A program made the translations under genes and the position numbers. Shown here piece after piece: positions 1 to 7,000 of a stretch of DNA of 15,130 nt. A model generated the notes under the pieces. The model made no database searches, was not told the origin of the DNA, and saw nothing but the letters and a program-made list of their open reading frames with translations. The stretch spans positions 1 to 15,130 of the forward strand of contig JAHIUV010000158.1 in assembly GCA_018817035.1 (NCBI GenBank), written 5' to 3'. Each line of letters begins with the position of its first letter. Positions within the stretch are counted from its first letter, which is position 1. This stretch comes from Candidatus Omnitrophota bacterium (lineage in GTDB: Bacteria; Omnitrophota; Gorgyraeia; Gorgyraeales; Gorgyraeaceae).

Positions 1-1
1 C

Positions 2-715
2 CCGGGAGACAAGATCCCCATAGTAAGAGGCTCAGCCCTTAACGCCATGAACTGTGCCTGCGGAAAAGACGACTGCAAGGCCTGCGGAGCCATATATGAA
101 CTCATGAATCAAGTCGATACTTACATAGCCGAACCGAAACGCGACATTGATAAACCCTTCCTCATGGCTGTCGAAGACGTGTTCTCTATCACAGGCCGCG
201 GAACAGTAGGCACCGGAAGAATAGAAAGAGGTATAGTAAAGGTAGGCGAGGAAATAGAAATAGTAGGGCTCGCTGAAAAACCAAAAAAGACAGTAGTGAC
301 CGGAGTCGAGATGTTCAGGAAGATCCTCGACGAAGGCCGCGCCGGAGATAACGTAGGCGTACTCTTAAGAGGTATCGAAAAGAAAGACCTCGAGAGAGGC
401 CAAGTCCTCGCCAAACCCGGAAGCATCACACCCCACACAAAATTCAAAGCAAAAGTATATGTACTCACAAAAGAAGAAGGCGGACGTCACACTCCGTTCT
501 TTAAAGGATACCGTCCACAGTTCTACTTCAGGACGACGGATGTTACCGGTATAGCTACCCTTCCCGCCGGCACTGAAATGGTAATGCCCGGCGACAACGT
601 GGAAATGGAAATCGAGCTTATAATACCCATTGCCATGGAAAAAGAGTTAAGGTTTGCGATAAGAGAAGGCGGACACACAGTAGGAGCGGGAGTAGTAGCG
701 GATATAATAGCTTAA
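2..715 (+). CDS. tuf: Elongation factor Tu, 3' part (5' end outside window)
   Basis: EF-Tu delivers aminoacyl-tRNA to the ribosomal A site as a GTP complex. The frame is open from base 2 to the TAA at 713-715, giving 237 residues. It begins just before the G5 element of the G domain (IVRGSAL) and continues through complete domains 2 and 3. Diagnostic stretches include DKPFLMAVEDVFSITGRGT, GVEMFRK, GGRHTPFFKGYRPQFYFRTTD and the end FAIREGGHTVGAGVV. By comparison with E. coli EF-Tu, about the first 160 residues are missing. The G domain/domain 2 junction is odd: it carries Cys-Ala-Cys-X4-Cys-X2-Cys (bases 53-85) where E. coli has a cysteine-free helix. Codon choice is C-rich (8 of 13 Leu codons are CTC), unlike the ribosomal genes downstream. 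rpmG follows after 20 bases. Identity is certain; the internal ATG at 47 is not a start. Confidence 0.98.
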   Translation, partial: PGDKIPIVRGSALNAMNCACGKDDCKACGAIYELMNQVDTYIAEPKRDIDKPFLMAVEDVFSITGRGTVGTGRIERGIVKVGEEIEIVGLAEKPKKTVVTGVEMFRKILDEGRAGDNVGVLLRGIEKKDLERGQVLAKPGSITPHTKFKAKVYVLTKEEGGRHTPFFKGYRPQFYFRTTDVTGIATLPAGTEMVMPGDNVEMEIELIIPIAMEKELRFAIREGGHTVGAGVVADIIA

Positions 716-735
716 ACAGCCGGATGGAGTAAGAG

Positions 736-888
736 ATGACTCAGGAATTGATAATAATTGCTTGCACAGAGTGCAAGAGAAAAAATTATACAAGCACTAA
801 AAACAAGAAGACACATCCAAAAAGATTGGAGATAAAAAAATTATGCAGGTCTTGCAAGAAAAGGACACTGCACAAGGAAGAAAAATAG
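736..888 (+). CDS. rpmG: 50S ribosomal protein L33, zinc-binding type
   Basis: This 50-residue basic protein of the large subunit has an ATG at 736 and a TAG at 886-888. A GGAG ribosome binding site lies at 726-729, six bases before the start. The protein has two CxxC knuckles (Cys10/Cys13 and Cys37/Cys40), which define the zinc-containing (C+) form of L33, and the family-typical core RKNYTSTKNKKTHPKRLEIKK shortened to its normal length. It sits 20 bases after tuf and upstream of tRNA-Trp and secE, the usual place for rpmG in many bacteria. The short spacing suggests co-transcription with tuf. It is below the size threshold of many gene finders but there is little doubt about it. Confidence 0.95.
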   Translation: MTQELIIIACTECKRKNYTSTKNKKTHPKRLEIKKLCRSCKKRTLHKEEK

Positions 889-898
889 AATAGGTGCG

Positions 899-970
899 GA
901 TCAATGTCCGCTATAACATAAGGGCCGACATAGTAGTAGGTTGGCCCTTATGTTATGTGGGACATGGATC
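899..970 (+). other. 72-base imperfect hairpin between rpmG and tRNA-Trp
   Basis: The stretch between rpmG and the tRNA folds into one long hairpin. Pairing from the base up is: 899-902 with 967-970 (4 bp), a mismatch at 903/966, 904-909 with 960-965 (6 bp), a 2x2 internal loop, a T-G wobble at 912/957, a perfect 14-bp stem 913-926 with 943-956, then 927-929 with 940-942 (one G-T). The loop is 930-939. Only TTT follows the base, so this is a poor fit to a U-tailed intrinsic terminator. It could be a transcript-processing site (RNase III-like) that frees the tRNA, a terminator or attenuator after rpmG, or the remnant of a small inverted-repeat element. The pairing is read directly from the sequence; the role is unknown. 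Confidence 0.8.
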
Positions 971-988
971 TTTGAGCAAAAAGAATGG

Positions 989-1065
989 AGGCCAGTAGCT
1001 CTAACTGGCAGAGCAGCGGTCTCCAAAACCGCGTGTTGGGGGTTCGAGTCCCTCCTGGCCTGCCA
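989..1065 (+). tRNA. trnW: tRNA-Trp (anticodon CCA)
   Basis: A complete cloverleaf can be drawn. The acceptor stem is 989-995 with 1055-1061 (7 bp, A1-U72 first). The D stem is 998-1001 with 1011-1014. The anticodon stem is 1016-1020 with 1028-1032 around the loop CTCCAAA, with anticodon CCA at 1023-1025. The T stem is 1038-1042 with 1050-1054 around TTCGAGT. The discriminator base is G1062, as expected for tryptophan, and the 3' CCA (1063-1065) is encoded. It lies between rpmG and secE, a widespread position for this tRNA, so it is probably cut from a longer mRNA. secE starts 33 bases downstream. Confidence 0.98.
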
Positions 1066-1098
1066 TTGATTTTGCGGCGCAAGGAGTTTGAGGCGGAT

Positions 1099-1293
1099 AT
1101 GATAAAGATATTTTCGAGCATAACAAAATTTGTAACAGAAGTCAAAGTCGAAATGCAAAAAGTTTCCTGGTCAGACAGGAACGAATTGATAGGTTCTACG
1201 GTCGTTGTTATTACTTCTACGGCACTATTAGCGTTATTTATAGGTATAGTTGATATAGTATTGTCAAAATTCGTGAACATTCTTATAAGGTAA
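1099..1293 (+). CDS. secE: Protein translocase subunit SecE
   Basis: SecE is the small clamp of the SecYEG inner-membrane channel that exports unfolded proteins. From the ATG at 1099 it has 64 residues, the common short form with one transmembrane helix (about residues 34-55, TVVVITSTALLALFIGIVDI). It is preceded by the amphipathic helix and the conserved EVKVEMQKVSW segment. A GAGG at 1090-1093 supports this start. Longer in-frame starts would run into the tRNA and are rejected. At the position of the usual Trp-Pro (KVSWP) the sequence reads Trp-Ser (residues 24-25), a mild departure from the family. nusG follows after eight bases, as in most bacteria. Confidence 0.95.
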   Translation: MIKIFSSITKFVTEVKVEMQKVSWSDRNELIGSTVVVITSTALLALFIGIVDIVLSKFVNILIR

Positions 1294-1301
1294 GTGAGAT
1301 C

Positions 1302-1832
1302 ATGAGCCATAAGTGGTATGTAATACATACATTAACAGGGCAGGAAGACAGGGTAAAAGCAAGCATTGAAAGCAAGATTACTGAGGGAATCCTGAAGGAT
1401 AATGTCTTCCAGGTACTGATACCAACGGAGCAGGTTTCAGAAGTAAAGGATGGGAAAAAGAGAATATCGCAAAGAAAATTTTTCCCCGGATATGTGCTGG
1501 TAGAAATGGATCTCAATGATGACCTTTGGTATTCGATAAGGAACATACCCGGAGTTACAGGTTTTATAGGCACCAAAGCAAAGCCCACTCCTTTATTGGA
1601 TAGTGAAGTAAACCATATAATAAAACAGACCGAAGAGCGCAAGGAAAAACCAACGCCCAAGGTAATTTTTGAGAATGGGGATAGTGTTAAGATCATAGAG
1701 GGGCCGTTCGTGAATTTTAGCGGCACAGTGGAAGAAGTCAATCCTGATAAAGGTAAAATAAAGGTAACGGTGTCAATATTTGGCCGGGCCACTCCGGTTG
1801 AAATGGAATACTGGCAGGTCGAGAAACTCTAA
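1302..1832 (+). CDS. nusG: Transcription elongation/antitermination factor NusG
   Basis: NusG binds the beta' clamp helices of RNA polymerase, modulates pausing, and links transcription to Rho or the ribosome. The 176-residue protein has the normal two-domain plan. The N-terminal NGN domain (about 1-110) starts with KWYVIHTLTGQEDRVK and contains FFPGYVLVEMDLNDDLWYSIRNIPGV in split form. The C-terminal KOW domain (about 120-176) has FENGDSVKIIEGPFVNFSG and ends near VEMEYWQVEKL. Length is close to the E. coli protein (181) with no extra insertion domain. The start at 1302 is eight bases after secE, with a weak AAGG/GTGAG leader. It is probably co-transcribed with secE and the downstream ribosomal genes. 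Confidence 0.98.
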   Translation: MSHKWYVIHTLTGQEDRVKASIESKITEGILKDNVFQVLIPTEQVSEVKDGKKRISQRKFFPGYVLVEMDLNDDLWYSIRNIPGVTGFIGTKAKPTPLLDSEVNHIIKQTEERKEKPTPKVIFENGDSVKIIEGPFVNFSGTVEEVNPDKGKIKVTVSIFGRATPVEMEYWQVEKL

Positions 1833-1862
1833 CTTTACTATTCCTAAAAGGCGGATATAAAT

Positions 1863-2288
1863 ATGGCTAAAAAAATTAAATCAACGATTAAATTACACGT
1901 TACCGGCGGACAGGCTAATCCGGCTCCTCCTGTAGGTCCGGCATTAGGCCAGCATGGCGTAAACATAATGGAGTTCTGTAAGTCTTTTAATGAAAAGACA
2001 AAAGATAGGCCTGGATTAATCCTGCCTGTCGTGATTTCCGTATATGAGGATAAGTCATTTTCGTTTATAGTTAAAAGCCCGCCATGTTCCGTGCTTTTAA
2101 AGCGGGCTTGCGGAATCGCGAAAGCGTCAGGTACTCCGAACAAAGAAAAAATAGGAAAGGTGACAAAATCTCAGGTCAAGGAGATAGCGCAGACAAAGAT
2201 GAACGATCTTAACGCGTCTGATATAGGAAGTGCCATGAAGACAGTGGAAGGCACGGCCAGGAGCATGGGCATAGAGGTGATAGAATGA
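1863..2288 (+). CDS. rplK: 50S ribosomal protein L11
   Basis: L11 sits at the base of the ribosomal stalk on the GTPase-associated region of 23S rRNA. It contacts EF-G and is the binding partner of thiopeptide antibiotics. The 141-residue product is full length. The N-terminal domain carries the proline-rich element NPAPPVGPALGQHGVNIMEF (about residues 20-40). The C-terminal rRNA-binding domain holds SPPCSVLLKRACGIAKASG and the final DLNASDIGSAMKTVEGTARS. The ATG at 1863 follows nusG by 30 bases, with a GGCGG-like leader. Its stop overlaps the rplA start as ATGA (2285-2288), which predicts translational coupling. Confidence 0.98.
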   Translation: MAKKIKSTIKLHVTGGQANPAPPVGPALGQHGVNIMEFCKSFNEKTKDRPGLILPVVISVYEDKSFSFIVKSPPCSVLLKRACGIAKASGTPNKEKIGKVTKSQVKEIAQTKMNDLNASDIGSAMKTVEGTARSMGIEVIE

Positions 2289-2974
2289 CTAAACGCGCAA
2301 AAGAGTTTGAAAAAATAGTTGATAAGAAAAAAACATATACCTTAGAGGAAGCGGTAGGGATATTCAAGAAAGCGCCTCGCGCTAAATTTGATGAGACCAT
2401 TGACCTTTCCTTTAAATTAGGATCCGACCCGAAGCAGGCCGATCAAATGGTAAGAGGCACGGTAAATTTACCTAATGGCACAGGAAAGACCGTAAGGGTG
2501 CTTGTGCTGTGTAAAGGTGAAGGCGCTAACGGCGCAAAAGAAGCCGGAGCTGAATATGTAGGGGGCGATGAGCTGATCCAGAAAATAGCTTCCGGTTGGG
2601 TAGATTTTGACGTAGTAGTGAGCGCTCCGGACATGATGAGAGATGTGGGTAAATTAGGAAAAGTACTTGGCCCGCGAGGGCTTATGCCTAATCCTAAGAC
2701 AGGCACAGTTACGAATGATCTGGAGAGAGCTGTAAAAGAGGCAAAGGCAGGCAAGATAGAGTTTAAGCTTGATAAACAGAGCAACATAAATACTTCCGTA
2801 GGTAAGATCTCATTTGACGAAAGCGCGATATGCCAGAACGCTATGGTGGTTATTAACGCCGTAAATAAAGCTAGGCCGCACGGTATCAAGGGGAAATTCA
2901 TAAAGCATATCGCTATTTCAACAACAATGGGTCCGGGTCTAAAGCTGGATCTTGTAAAATTGGGGACATTGTAA
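2285..2974 (+). CDS. rplA: 50S ribosomal protein L1
   Basis: L1 forms the mobile stalk near the ribosomal E site and, in many bacteria, represses its own operon by binding its mRNA. The 229-residue protein is of normal length. Hallmarks include DETIDLSFKLGSDPKQADQ near residue 40, KLGKVLGPRGLMPNPKTGT near 120-140 and the C-terminal GPGLKLDL. A GAGGTGA Shine-Dalgarno lies at 2274-2280, four bases ahead of the ATG, inside the end of rplK. The start overlaps the rplK stop by four bases, and its own TAA overlaps the rplJ ATG by one base. None of its 17 Leu codons is CTC, in contrast to the flanking tuf fragments. Confidence 0.98.
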   Translation: MTKRAKEFEKIVDKKKTYTLEEAVGIFKKAPRAKFDETIDLSFKLGSDPKQADQMVRGTVNLPNGTGKTVRVLVLCKGEGANGAKEAGAEYVGGDELIQKIASGWVDFDVVVSAPDMMRDVGKLGKVLGPRGLMPNPKTGTVTNDLERAVKEAKAGKIEFKLDKQSNINTSVGKISFDESAICQNAMVVINAVNKARPHGIKGKFIKHIAISTTMGPGLKLDLVKLGTL

Positions 2975-3597
2975 TGGCTAAGATTTCAAAGGAATGTAAA
3001 AAAATAATTGTCAAGGAGATATCAGAAAAGTTCGATAGCGCTGATAGTCTTATTGTAACGAACTATAAGGGGCTTAGCGCGCATGACTTGGATGAGCTTC
3101 GCAGGGAGTTAAGGGGCATTTCCGGGAAATATCTTGTGGTAAAAGATTCCATGGCAAAAAAAGCCCTTGACGAGAGCCGGAATAGCAAGATATCGGAGTT
3201 TATAGAGGGTGAAGTCGGCATAGCTGTGGATAAAAAGACGGATGCCGTTGATATATCGAAAGTGCTTGTAAAGTTTTCAAAAGAACACAAATCCTTAAAG
3301 ATCCGCGGCGGAGTAATGGGCGGAGAACTGATTTCTATGGACGACATTAAGAGACTCGCGACGCTTCCGTCAAGAGAGGTGTTGTTGGGTAATCTTGCGA
3401 ATGTGCTTAATGCGCCCATACAGGGCCTTGCGGGAGTGCTTAATGCCATTATATGTAAATTTTTATATGCGCTTAACGCGGTAAAAGATAAAAAAGCCGC
3501 TGCGCCTCAGGCAAAGCCTAAAGAAGAAGACCCTGCGGTTGAAAAAACAGAGACCATAGAGCCCGAAAAACAGGAAGAGAAAAAAGAAGAACTTTAA
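2974..3597 (+). CDS. rplJ: 50S ribosomal protein L10, with C-terminal tail
   Basis: L10 anchors the L7/L12 dimers to the ribosome. The N-terminal rRNA-binding domain is standard (DSLIVTNYKGLSAHDLDELR, then YLVVKDSMAKKAL). The long helix that carries L12-binding repeats is also present (about 130-170, with VLNAPIQGLAGVLNAIICKF). At 207 residues it exceeds the usual 165-175, because of a charged low-complexity tail of about 37 residues (171-207) rich in Lys, Glu, Pro and Ala. The start ATG shares one base with the rplA stop, and a GGGGA at 2962-2966 can serve as its binding site. This overlap leaves no intergenic L10 mRNA leader of the E. coli or Bacillus kind. rplL follows 35 bases later. Confidence 0.97.
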   Translation: MAKISKECKKIIVKEISEKFDSADSLIVTNYKGLSAHDLDELRRELRGISGKYLVVKDSMAKKALDESRNSKISEFIEGEVGIAVDKKTDAVDISKVLVKFSKEHKSLKIRGGVMGGELISMDDIKRLATLPSREVLLGNLANVLNAPIQGLAGVLNAIICKFLYALNAVKDKKAAAPQAKPKEEDPAVEKTETIEPEKQEEKKEEL

Positions 3598-3620
3598 GCG
3601 TAAAAAAGAGGAAACTAAAC

Positions 3621-3627
3621 AAGGAGG
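3621..3627 (+). promoter_or_regulatory. Strong Shine-Dalgarno of rplL
   Basis: AAGGAGG lies five bases before the rplL ATG and is the fullest match to the 16S anti-SD sequence noted at the starts examined in this window. This suits L7/L12, the only ribosomal protein present in several copies per ribosome, which therefore needs more translation than the neighbouring genes on the same mRNA. The site is seen directly; the link to higher output is inference. Confidence 0.8.
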
Positions 3628-3632
3628 AAGAA

Positions 3633-4019
3633 ATGGCTGACGAAAAAAAGATCGAAGAAATGCTCGGCACTATTGAGCAGATGTCTGTTTTAGAGCTTTC
3701 AAGCCTGGTAAAGTCTATCGAAGATAAATTCGGAGTGACTGCGCAGGCGCCTGTAGTGGCAGCTGTTGGAGTTGCCGGAGCGCCAGTGGCAGGCGCGGAG
3801 GAAGAAAAGACTACTTTTACGGTTGTCTTGGTTTCCGCGGGCGACAAAAAGATCCAGGTTATAAAAGAGGTTCGTACTGTAACCAATCTGGGACTTAAGG
3901 AAGCGAAAGACCTTGTAGAAGGAGCCCCTAAGCCAATAAAAGAAGGCGTTGGCAAGGATGAAGCCGAGGACATAAAGAAGAAGCTTGAAGCTCAGGGCGC
4001 AAAAATAGAATTGAAATAA
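3633..4019 (+). CDS. rplL: 50S ribosomal protein L7/L12
   Basis: L7/L12 is the flexible stalk protein that recruits and stimulates the translational GTPases (EF-G, EF-Tu, IF2, RF3). The 128-residue product has the N-terminal dimerisation helices (about 1-33, with MLGTIEQMSVLELSSLVK). An Ala/Gly/Val-rich hinge follows (about 35-58, VAAVGVAGAPVAGAEEE). The globular C-terminal domain (about 60-128) has EKTTFTVVLVSAGDKKIQVI and NLGLKEAKDLVEGAPKPIKE. The preceding AAGGAGG is optimal. The 77-base gap to rpoB is the largest between protein genes here and corresponds to the site of the attenuator/processing region in E. coli, although only weak structure is visible. Confidence 0.98.
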   Translation: MADEKKIEEMLGTIEQMSVLELSSLVKSIEDKFGVTAQAPVVAAVGVAGAPVAGAEEEKTTFTVVLVSAGDKKIQVIKEVRTVTNLGLKEAKDLVEGAPKPIKEGVGKDEAEDIKKKLEAQGAKIELK

Positions 4020-4096
4020 CTTAACTTTATCCTGCTATTTGAAGGCAATTTTAAATATTGCGCTCAGAAGAGTGGCATGAGGTTAGTAAGGGGTTT
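4020..4096 (+). promoter_or_regulatory. rplL-rpoB intergenic region with weak hairpin and mini-ORF
   Basis: These 77 bases contain a 5-bp inverted repeat (GCAAT 4045-4049 with ATTGC 4057-4061, 7-base loop). That is too weak for a terminator. A seven-codon reading frame from the ATG at 4077 (MRLVRGL) ends in TGA at 4098-4100, overlapping the rpoB start as ATGA. It could be a coupling leader peptide or chance. No convincing -35/-10 pair is seen. AAGGGG at 4088-4093 is the likely rpoB binding site. In E. coli the equivalent region sets the ratio of ribosomal protein to polymerase synthesis. Confidence 0.4.
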
Positions 4097-7000
4097 ATGA
4101 TAAAACGTAAAAGCTATGCAAAGCTGAAGAGCGTTACCAGTATTCCGTATCTTCTTGAAGTGCAGACGGATTCATATGCTAGTTTTCTGCAGGCCGATAT
4201 GCCCAAAACAAAGCGTAAACAGCATGGATTGCAGGCTGTATTCGAAGAAGTATTTCCTATAGAGAGCAATGACGGCAGCGCTAGGTTGGAATACTTTTAT
4301 TATACTTTAGGAAAACCTAAATATGATAAGCTGGAATGCCAGAGAAGAGCTGTTAGCTACGCCGCACCCTTAAAGATAAAGATAAAGCTTAAATCCAATA
4401 AGGAAACTAAAGAGCAGGAAGTATATCTTGGGGACTTGCCGCTTATGACTGAGAATGGTACCTTTATAATAAATGGCGACGAGAGAGTTATCGTGAGCCA
4501 ATTGCACCGTTCCCCCGGAGTTTCATTCGAGGAATCTTTGCATGCTACGGGGAAAAGGATATACTCGGGAAGAATAATACCGGCACGCGGCGCGTGGATG
4601 GAATTTGAGTTTGACGCAAACGATGTTTTGTACGTGTTTATCGACAGAAGGAAAAAGATCCTGGCCACGATCCTTTTACGGGCACTTGGATGTGAATCTA
4701 ATGAAGACATAATGCGGCTTTTTACGGGAGTCGAAAGAGTTAAGTCCTCGAGAAAATCCTCGCTTCTTAAATACTCCGGCCGTCTGGTAGTAAAAGATAT
4801 AAAGCATCCTGACACAGGCGAGGTTATAGTAGCCAATAACAGTAGACTGGACGAAGAGACTATAGAAAAAATATGGGACGCCGGAGTTCGCTATTTGGAG
4901 GTGTTTAGGGATACTGTTCCCGAGATAGCAAATACGCTTGACAGGGACCATACGCATAATCAGGAAGAGGCACTGCTTGATATCTACAGGAGATTGAGGC
5001 CCGGGGATCCGTTAACGCTAGAGAGCGCAAAAGCATTACTGCACAGGATGTTTTTTGACAATCGCAGATATGACATGAGCAAGGTCGGCCGTTATATATT
5101 GAATCGTAAATTAAGCATGGATATGTCGCTTGACAAGAGCGTTCTGGATAAAGACACCATTGTAAGCGTTATCAAGTATTTACTGGACCTTAAGAATGGC
5201 GCCGGCGAGATAGATGACATAGATCATCTGGGCAACCGTCGCATAAGGACAGTAGGGGAGCTTATTGCCGAACAGTTTAGAATAGGGCTTGCGAGAATCG
5301 AGCGTTTTTGCAAAGACCGCATGTCTCTCTATGATATGGATACTATGATGCCGTATCATCTGGTGAACTCAAAGGTCCTTTCAAGCGTGATAAAGGATTT
5401 TTTCGGTAGGAGTCAGCTGTCGCAGTTTATGGACCAAACCAATCCTCTTGCGGAAATGACCCACAAGCGTAGATTAAGCGCGCTTGGACCAGGTGGACTT
5501 TCCAGAGAGAGAGCGGGTTTTGAGGTGCGTGACGTGCACCATTCACATTATGGCAGAATATGCCCTATCGAAACTCCCGAAGGTCCTAACATAGGTTTGA
5601 TCTCGTCTCTCAGCACATATGCCAGGGTAAATAAATTCGGTTTCATAGAGACACCTTATAGAAAAGTTGAAAAGGGACATGTTACAAATAAGATTGAATA
5701 TCTTACGGCAGACGTCGAGGACCAGTATATAGTCGCACAGGCTAACGCTAAACTTGATAACAGCGGATATTTTTCCGAGGACAGAGTGCCGTGCAGGCAT
5801 AAAGGCAATTTTCCCTTAGTTCAGCCTAAGAATATTGATTATATGGATGTCTCTCCTATGCAGCTTGTCAGTATAGCTGCGGGACTGATACCGTTTCTTG
5901 AACACGATGATGCCAACAGGGCGCTTATGGGATCTAATATGCAGCGTCAGGCAGTGCCTTTGTTATTTACAGAGGCTCCTTTAATAGGCACAGGTATGGA
6001 GAAAAAGACTGCTACTGATTCAGGAACTACCGTGGTTGCCAGATCAGGCGGAAAAGTTACGTATGCGCAGGCTGATGAGATAGTGATAAATAATAGCATT
6101 AGTTATAAACTGAGGAAATTCAGCAGAAGTAACGCCAATACCTGCATACATCAGAGGCCAATTGTAAAGATAGGCGACAAGATAAAAGCAGGAGATATTA
6201 TTGCCGACGGTCCGGGTACCGAAGGCGGAGAGCTTGCCTTGGGCAGGAATGTGCTTGTCGCGTTCATGCCGTGGCGCGGATATAATTTTGAGGATGCTAT
6301 TCTTGTTAGTGAAAGGCTATTAAAAGATGATATGTATACCTCTATACACATAGAGGAATTTGAGATAGAGTCCAGAGAGACGCGCCTTGGCAATGAGGAG
6401 ATTACGAGGGATATTCCGAACGTAAGCGAGGAAGCACTGAAGAACCTCGGCGATGATGGTATCGTAAGAGTCGGTGCTGAAGTAGGCCCCGGAGATATTC
6501 TTGCCGGCAAGGTAGCTCCCAAGAGTGAAACAGAGCTTTCGCCCGAGGAGAAATTATTGCGCGCTATATTCGGGGAAAAAGCCGGAGATGTGCGCGACGC
6601 TTCGCTTACTGTTCCCTCCGGAGTAGAAGGCATAGTCGTTGATACAAAAATATTCTCCAGAAAAGGGCAAAAATCTAAGTCAAAGGAAGTCCTTCAAAAA
6701 GAGAACAAGGATATATCCAAGATAAGGGACGAATATGAAAAACGCATAGAAAATATTAAAAAGGAAAGAGAGAATCGCCTGGAGAAGTTGCTCCTGAGTG
6801 TCAGTCTGACGGCGCCTCTTTTATCCGAAGAAACAGGAACTACGTTGATAGCCGAAGGCAGGCCTGTGCGCAAAAAAGATATAAGTAAATTCGAAAAGTG
6901 CGACGCGATCAGTTTAAAGATAGAAAGCGATTCAGAGCTGGAATCAGAAGTTAGGCGCACTCTGATAATATACAATGACCAGATAGAGGAAGCCCTTTAC

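Noticed and set aside
121..468. Long minus-strand frames opposite tuf, rplA, rpoB, rpoC and fusA
   Set aside because: Their translations are low-complexity Ser/Leu/Ile-rich shadows of strongly conserved genes and have no supporting start context.
985..1098. Longer secE start inside the tRNA region
   Set aside because: The extension would translate the mature tRNA sequence. The ATG at 1099 gives a typical 64-residue SecE.
948..1328. Minus-strand frames across the tRNA (including 901-1158), one containing GGTRTPNTRFWRPLLCQLE
   Set aside because: These are antisense translations of the tRNA-Trp gene, a well-known kind of spurious protein in databases, and they overlap real plus-strand genes.
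1833..1862. TATAAA at about 1855-1860 ahead of rplK as a promoter -10 element
   Set aside because: It overlaps the ribosome-binding region, no -35 element sits at the right distance, and a transcript starting there would lack a leader.
4045..4061. Hairpin between rplL and rpoB as an attenuator
   Set aside because: The stem is only 5 bp, AT-rich and lacks a U-tract. It is noted in the intergenic entry but not called as a terminator.
4058..4096. Upstream TTG start for rpoB adding 13 residues
   Set aside because: No binding site precedes it, the added residues do not resemble beta N-termini, and the ATG at 4097 has AAGGGG just upstream.
6660..6800. Lys/Glu-rich segment in rpoB as a foreign insertion
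   Set aside because: It aligns in position and character with the coiled-coil-like insert of other Gram-negative beta subunits and keeps the frame and codon style.
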